Assembly: GCF_001673405.1 (NCBI RefSeq)
Contig: NZ_LZLV01000160.1
Location: 1-37,051 of the forward strand
Reading direction: 5' to 3'
Length of the DNA stretch: 37,051 bases
From: Mycobacterium sp. 1245111.1
GTDB taxonomy: Bacteria > Actinomycetota > Actinomycetes > Mycobacteriales > Mycobacteriaceae
This document shows positions 33,557 to 37,051 of this stretch, in pieces (position 1 is the stretch's first letter; each line of letters begins with the position of its first letter). A program made the translations under genes and the position numbers. Under the pieces are notes generated by a model. It ran no database searches and was not told the origin of the DNA. It worked only from the letters and a program-made list of their open reading frames with translations.

Positions 33557-36529
33557 TCACTCGTCGAAGATCTTGTGCACGACCGCTTTTGCGCGCCGCG
33601 TCACCCGGAGGTAGTTGTCCAGGAATTCGCCGCCGTCACCGTTGCGCGGCCAGCCGGCCGCCACCGCGACGGTGTTGAGCAGCCGTCCGGGTCCGGGCAG
33701 CTGGTCGGTGGGCTTGCCACGAACCAAAACCAGCGCATTGCGGGCCCGGGTCGCGGTCAGCCACGCTTCCCGCAGCAGGTCGGCATCCTCGCCCGCGATC
33801 AGCCCGGCCTCGGCGGCGGCGTCGAGGCTCTCCAGCGTCGAGGTGTTGTGCAAGGTCTCGACCTCGCTGGCGTAGCGCAACTGGAGCAGCTGAACCGTCC
33901 ATTCGATGTCGGCGAGTCCCCCGCGGCCCAGCTTGGTGTGGGTTTTCGGGTCCGCGCCGCGCGGCAGACGCTCGGAGTCGACGCGCGCCTTCATCCGACG
34001 GATCTCCAGGACCGCTTCGGCGGACACCCCACCGGAGGGATACCGCGTCTTATCCACCAGGTGGAGGAACCGCTGGCCCAGGTCCGCATCGCCGGCGACC
34101 GCATCCGCCCGCAGCAGGGCCTGGATCTCCCACGGCTGTGCCCACTGCTCGTAATAGGCGGCGTAGGACGCGAGCGTACGGACCAGCGGACCACTGCGAC
34201 CCTCTGGCCGCAGGTTGGCGTCCACCTCCAGCGGCGGGTCCGCGCTGGGGGTGCCCAGCAGTGCGCGGATCTGCTCGGCCACCGTATTCGCCCACTTGAC
34301 CGCGTCCGAATCCTGAACTCCGTCGGCCGGCTCGCAGACGAACAGCACGTCGGCGTCCGACCCGTAGCCCAGCTCGCGGCCGCCCAGGCGGCCCATGCCG
34401 ATCACCGCGATCGCGGCCGGCGCGTCGCCGCCGTCGGGCAGATTGGTCCGGATCACCGCGTCCAGCGCCGCCTGCAGTACCGCGACCCACACCGCGGTGA
34501 GCGCCGCGCACACGTCGGTGACGTCGAGCATTCCCAGCAGGTCGGCCGACGCGATGCGGGCCAGTTCGCGGCGGCGCAGCGAACGCGCGATCGCGATGGC
34601 GCGCACCGGGTCGCTCTGTCGCGCGGCCGAGGCCACCAGCGCACCGGCCACCGCCTCGGGGTCGACGTCCAGCAGCTTGGGCCCCTCCGGCCCGTCGCTG
34701 TAGTTCTGCACCACCTCCGGTGCCCGCATCAGCAGCTCCGGCACGTACGTCGAGGTGCCCAGCACGTGCATCAATCGCTTGGCCACCGACGGCTTGTCAC
34801 GCAGCGTGGACAAATACCAGCGCTGGGAGACCATCGCCTCGCTGAGCCGGCGGTAGGCCAGCAGCCCGGCGTCGGGATCGGGGGTGTCGGAGAGCCAGTC
34901 CAGCAGCCGGGGCAACAGCACCGACTGCACGCGGCCGCGGCGGCCGCTCTGGTTGATCATCGCCGACAGGTGGGCCAGCGCGCTGTGTGGAGCGTCGTAG
35001 CCGAGGACTGCCAGCTGGCGTTCCGCGGCCACGGGCGTCATTCCCGCGGAGAACTCCAGGCCTTCTGGCGCAAGCGATTCCAGCAGCGGTTGGTAGAACA
35101 GCTTGGTGTGCAGCCTCGAGACTCGGAGGTGGTGGCGTTTCAGTTCGTCGCGCAGCACCTCTAGCCGGTCGTGTCGGCCGTCGGGGCGGACGTGGGCCGC
35201 ACGGGCCAGCCAGCGCAGCGCCTCGTCGTCGTCGGGGGCGGGCAGCATATGTGTGCGCTTGAGACGCTGCAACTGCAGCCGGTGCTCCAGCAGGCGAAGG
35301 AACTCGTATGACGCTGTCAGGTTCGCCGTGTCGTCACGGCCGACGTAGCCGCCGGCGCCGAGGGCGGCCAGCGCGTCGACCGTCGACGCCACGTGCAGCG
35401 AGTCGTCGTTGCGGCCATGCACGAGCTGCAGAAGCTGCACCGCGAACTCGACGTCACGCAGTCCGCCGCTGCCGAGTTTGAGTTCGCGGTTGCGGACGTC
35501 GGCGGGCACCAGCTGCTCCACGCGGCGGCGCATCGCCTGGACTTCCGGCACGAAATCCGCACGCTCGCAGGCGTTCCACACCATCGGCATCAACGTGTCG
35601 ACGTACTGCTTGCCCAGCTCGGCGTCGCCGGCGGCCGGGCGGGCTTTGAGCAGCGCCTGAAATTCCCAGGTCTTGGCCCACTGCTGGTAGTAGGCCACGT
35701 GCGAGTCCAGGGTGCGGACCAGCTCGCCGTGCCTGCCCTCCGGGCGCAGTCCGGCGTCCACTTGGAAGAAGGCGTCCGAGGCCAGCCGCATCATCTCGCC
35801 GGCGATCCGGGCCGACATCTGGTCGGCCGGCTCGGCAACAAAGATCACGTCGACGTCGCTGACGTAATTCAGTTCGCGCGCACCGCATTTGCCCATCGCG
35901 ATGACCGCCAGCCGCGGCGGTGTGGCGTCGCCGCAGACGCTGGCCTCGGCGACCGACAATGCCGCTCCCAACGCGGCGTCAGCGAGGTCGGCCAGATGCG
36001 CGCCCACCTCCTGGAACGACAGCACCGGCTCGTTCTCGACCGTCGGCGCCAGGTCCATCGCCGCTAGCACCAGCAACCGGTTGCGGTACAGCTCGCGCAG
36101 CCGCCACGCATGCGACCCCGCCTCAGTGGGCGGCTCGTCGACGCATTCGGCGAAAGCCGCGCGCAGTTCTTCGGGCGAGGGCAGTTTCACGTTGCCCTGC
36201 AACAGATGCCATGCCTGCGGATGGGCGACCAGATGATCGCCCAACGCCAGCGACGATCCGAGAACACCGAACAGCCGCCCACGCAGGCAGCGATCGGTCA
36301 CCAATGCGTCGTCGAGCTCATTCCATGCATCGCCCAGCGCCTCGGCCAGCCGGACCATCGCGCACAGCGCCGCGTCGGCGTCGGGCGCCCGCGACAGCGA
36401 CCACAACAACTCGATGCGCTCTTCGGTGTTCCAACCCAGCCGCGCCAAATTTGCGCTCGCGCGGTCGTCGACCAACCCGAGGCGGCCGAGGCTGGGGACC
36501 TTGGGCCGTTCTGTCACTGGTTGGTTCAC
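33557..36529 (-). CDS. glnE: Glutamine synthetase adenylyltransferase/adenylyl-removing enzyme
   Basis: This 990-residue bifunctional enzyme removes AMP from glutamine synthetase with its N-terminal half and adds it with its C-terminal half. Each half has an intact nucleotidyltransferase metal motif: D225-x-D227 (NYVSDVDVIF) and D725-x-D727 (GYGSDADVLF). Helical linker domains join them. The length and sequence match Rv2221c (994), reported to be essential in M. tuberculosis. Its target tyrosine is present in GlnA1 here. glnA2 lies 60 bp upstream on the same strand. Confidence 0.97.
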   Translation of the reverse strand: MNQPVTERPKVPSLGRLGLVDDRASANLARLGWNTEERIELLWSLSRAPDADAALCAMVRLAEALGDAWNELDDALVTDRCLRGRLFGVLGSSLALGDHLVAHPQAWHLLQGNVKLPSPEELRAAFAECVDEPPTEAGSHAWRLRELYRNRLLVLAAMDLAPTVENEPVLSFQEVGAHLADLADAALGAALSVAEASVCGDATPPRLAVIAMGKCGARELNYVSDVDVIFVAEPADQMSARIAGEMMRLASDAFFQVDAGLRPEGRHGELVRTLDSHVAYYQQWAKTWEFQALLKARPAAGDAELGKQYVDTLMPMVWNACERADFVPEVQAMRRRVEQLVPADVRNRELKLGSGGLRDVEFAVQLLQLVHGRNDDSLHVASTVDALAALGAGGYVGRDDTANLTASYEFLRLLEHRLQLQRLKRTHMLPAPDDDEALRWLARAAHVRPDGRHDRLEVLRDELKRHHLRVSRLHTKLFYQPLLESLAPEGLEFSAGMTPVAAERQLAVLGYDAPHSALAHLSAMINQSGRRGRVQSVLLPRLLDWLSDTPDPDAGLLAYRRLSEAMVSQRWYLSTLRDKPSVAKRLMHVLGTSTYVPELLMRAPEVVQNYSDGPEGPKLLDVDPEAVAGALVASAARQSDPVRAIAIARSLRRRELARIASADLLGMLDVTDVCAALTAVWVAVLQAALDAVIRTNLPDGGDAPAAIAVIGMGRLGGRELGYGSDADVLFVCEPADGVQDSDAVKWANTVAEQIRALLGTPSADPPLEVDANLRPEGRSGPLVRTLASYAAYYEQWAQPWEIQALLRADAVAGDADLGQRFLHLVDKTRYPSGGVSAEAVLEIRRMKARVDSERLPRGADPKTHTKLGRGGLADIEWTVQLLQLRYASEVETLHNTSTLESLDAAAEAGLIAGEDADLLREAWLTATRARNALVLVRGKPTDQLPGPGRLLNTVAVAAGWPRNGDGGEFLDNYLRVTRRAKAVVHKIFDE

Positions 36530-36589
36530 GCCTTCGACGGTAGCGCAGTCACTTTTAGATCTGGACGCGTCCTTGTCACCCGCACACGT

Positions 36590-37051
36590 CTACAACGAGA
36601 TGTACGTCTTCAGCTCGTAGGGTGTGACGTGGCGACGGTAGTTCGCCCACTCGGCGCGCTTGTTGCGCAGGAAGAAGTCGAAGACGTGCTCCCCCAGCGC
36701 TTCTGCGACAAGTTCGGAGCCTTCCATCGCCCGCAACGCCTCGTCGAGACTGGAGGGCAGTTCCCGATAGCCCATCGCGCGGCGCTCGGTGGGGGTGAGG
36801 TCCCAGACGTTGTCTTCGGCCTGCGGCCCCAGAACGTAGCCCTTCTCCACCCCGCGCAGCCCGGCGGCCAGCAGCACCGCGAACGCCAGATACGGATTGC
36901 AGGCCGAGTCGGGGCTGCGCACCTCGACGCGCCGCGACGACGTTTTGTGCGGGCTGTACATCGGGATGCGCACCAGCGCTGAGCGGTTCGCGGCACCCCA
37001 CGACGCCGCGGTGGGCGCCTCGCCGCCGAGCACCAACCGCTTGTAGGAGTT
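36590..37051 (-). CDS. glnA2: Glutamine synthetase GlnA2, C-terminal part
   Basis: Partial gene: the N-terminal part lies beyond the right edge; 153 residues are visible, ending at TAG 36590-36592. The segment starts NSYKRLVLGGEAP and includes NRSALVRIPMY and the substrate/ATP-site region RSPDSACNPYLAFAVLLAAG, which identify glutamine synthetase type I. Where GlnA1 has the adenylylated tyrosine in KDLYELPPEE, this protein reads NVWDLTPTERR, with no Tyr, so GlnE should not modify it; that fits its class. It corresponds to Rv2222c and is probably transcribed ahead of glnE. Confidence 0.93.
   Translation of the reverse strand, partial: NSYKRLVLGGEAPTAASWGAANRSALVRIPMYSPHKTSSRRVEVRSPDSACNPYLAFAVLLAAGLRGVEKGYVLGPQAEDNVWDLTPTERRAMGYRELPSSLDEALRAMEGSELVAEALGEHVFDFFLRNKRAEWANYRRHVTPYELKTYISL

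Overview
The window is a GC-rich chromosomal segment from a mycobacterium (Mycobacterium sensu lato, not M. tuberculosis itself). Gene order and protein sequences follow, by recall, the M. tuberculosis H37Rv stretch from mmpS3 (Rv2198c) to glnA2 (Rv2222c). GTG/TTG starts, ATGA/GTGA overlaps and candidate leaderless promoters fit this assignment. Species cannot be fixed from the sequence alone.

Conserved backbone, left to right: the mmpS3 N-terminus, ctaF and ctaC (cytochrome c oxidase), asnB, adenosine kinase, a membrane protein, the Fe-S carrier erpA, glycerate kinase, a DUF3043-type membrane protein, and a cobalamin block cobU-cobT-cobS. Then come ilvE, gcvT, a class III adenylate cyclase, pepB, dlaT, an SDR-type epimerase, lipB and lipA (lipoate synthesis, next to the lipoylated E2 DlaT), two membrane proteins, glnA1, glnE and the C-terminal part of glnA2. 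The right half is thus built around lipoylation and nitrogen assimilation; GlnE adenylylates GlnA1, whose target tyrosine is present.

Three accessory insertions break the backbone. (1) 10.3-13.3 kb, between cobS and ilvE: two adjacent genes that each carry two ryanodine-receptor-type (RyR) repeats. One is a small soluble protein. The other is a 791-residue protein with four membrane segments, two Rossmann-like regions, RyR repeats and a duplicated C-terminal module. This is the best candidate for an undescribed system. (2) 18.4-19.7 kb, where ephD sits in H37Rv: a small HTH regulator, a seven-helix membrane protein and a perfect palindrome upstream. (3) 27.2-33.5 kb, between glnA1 and glnE: a WXG100-like/GH19 muralytic protein with a small lipoprotein (possible type VII effector and immunity pair), then an aldehyde dehydrogenase, a DoxX protein, and an opposite-strand operon of thioesterase, F420-type luciferase-like oxidoreductase and epoxide hydrolase.

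Small-scale features: MIRU-type repeats precede gcvT (two exact 53-bp copies) and ilvE. Each encodes a tiny peptide whose stop overlaps the next start as ATGA. Several genes have a TANNNT hexamer 6-8 nt before an ATG/GTG, which predicts leaderless mRNAs. A 13-bp perfect hairpin follows glnA1.
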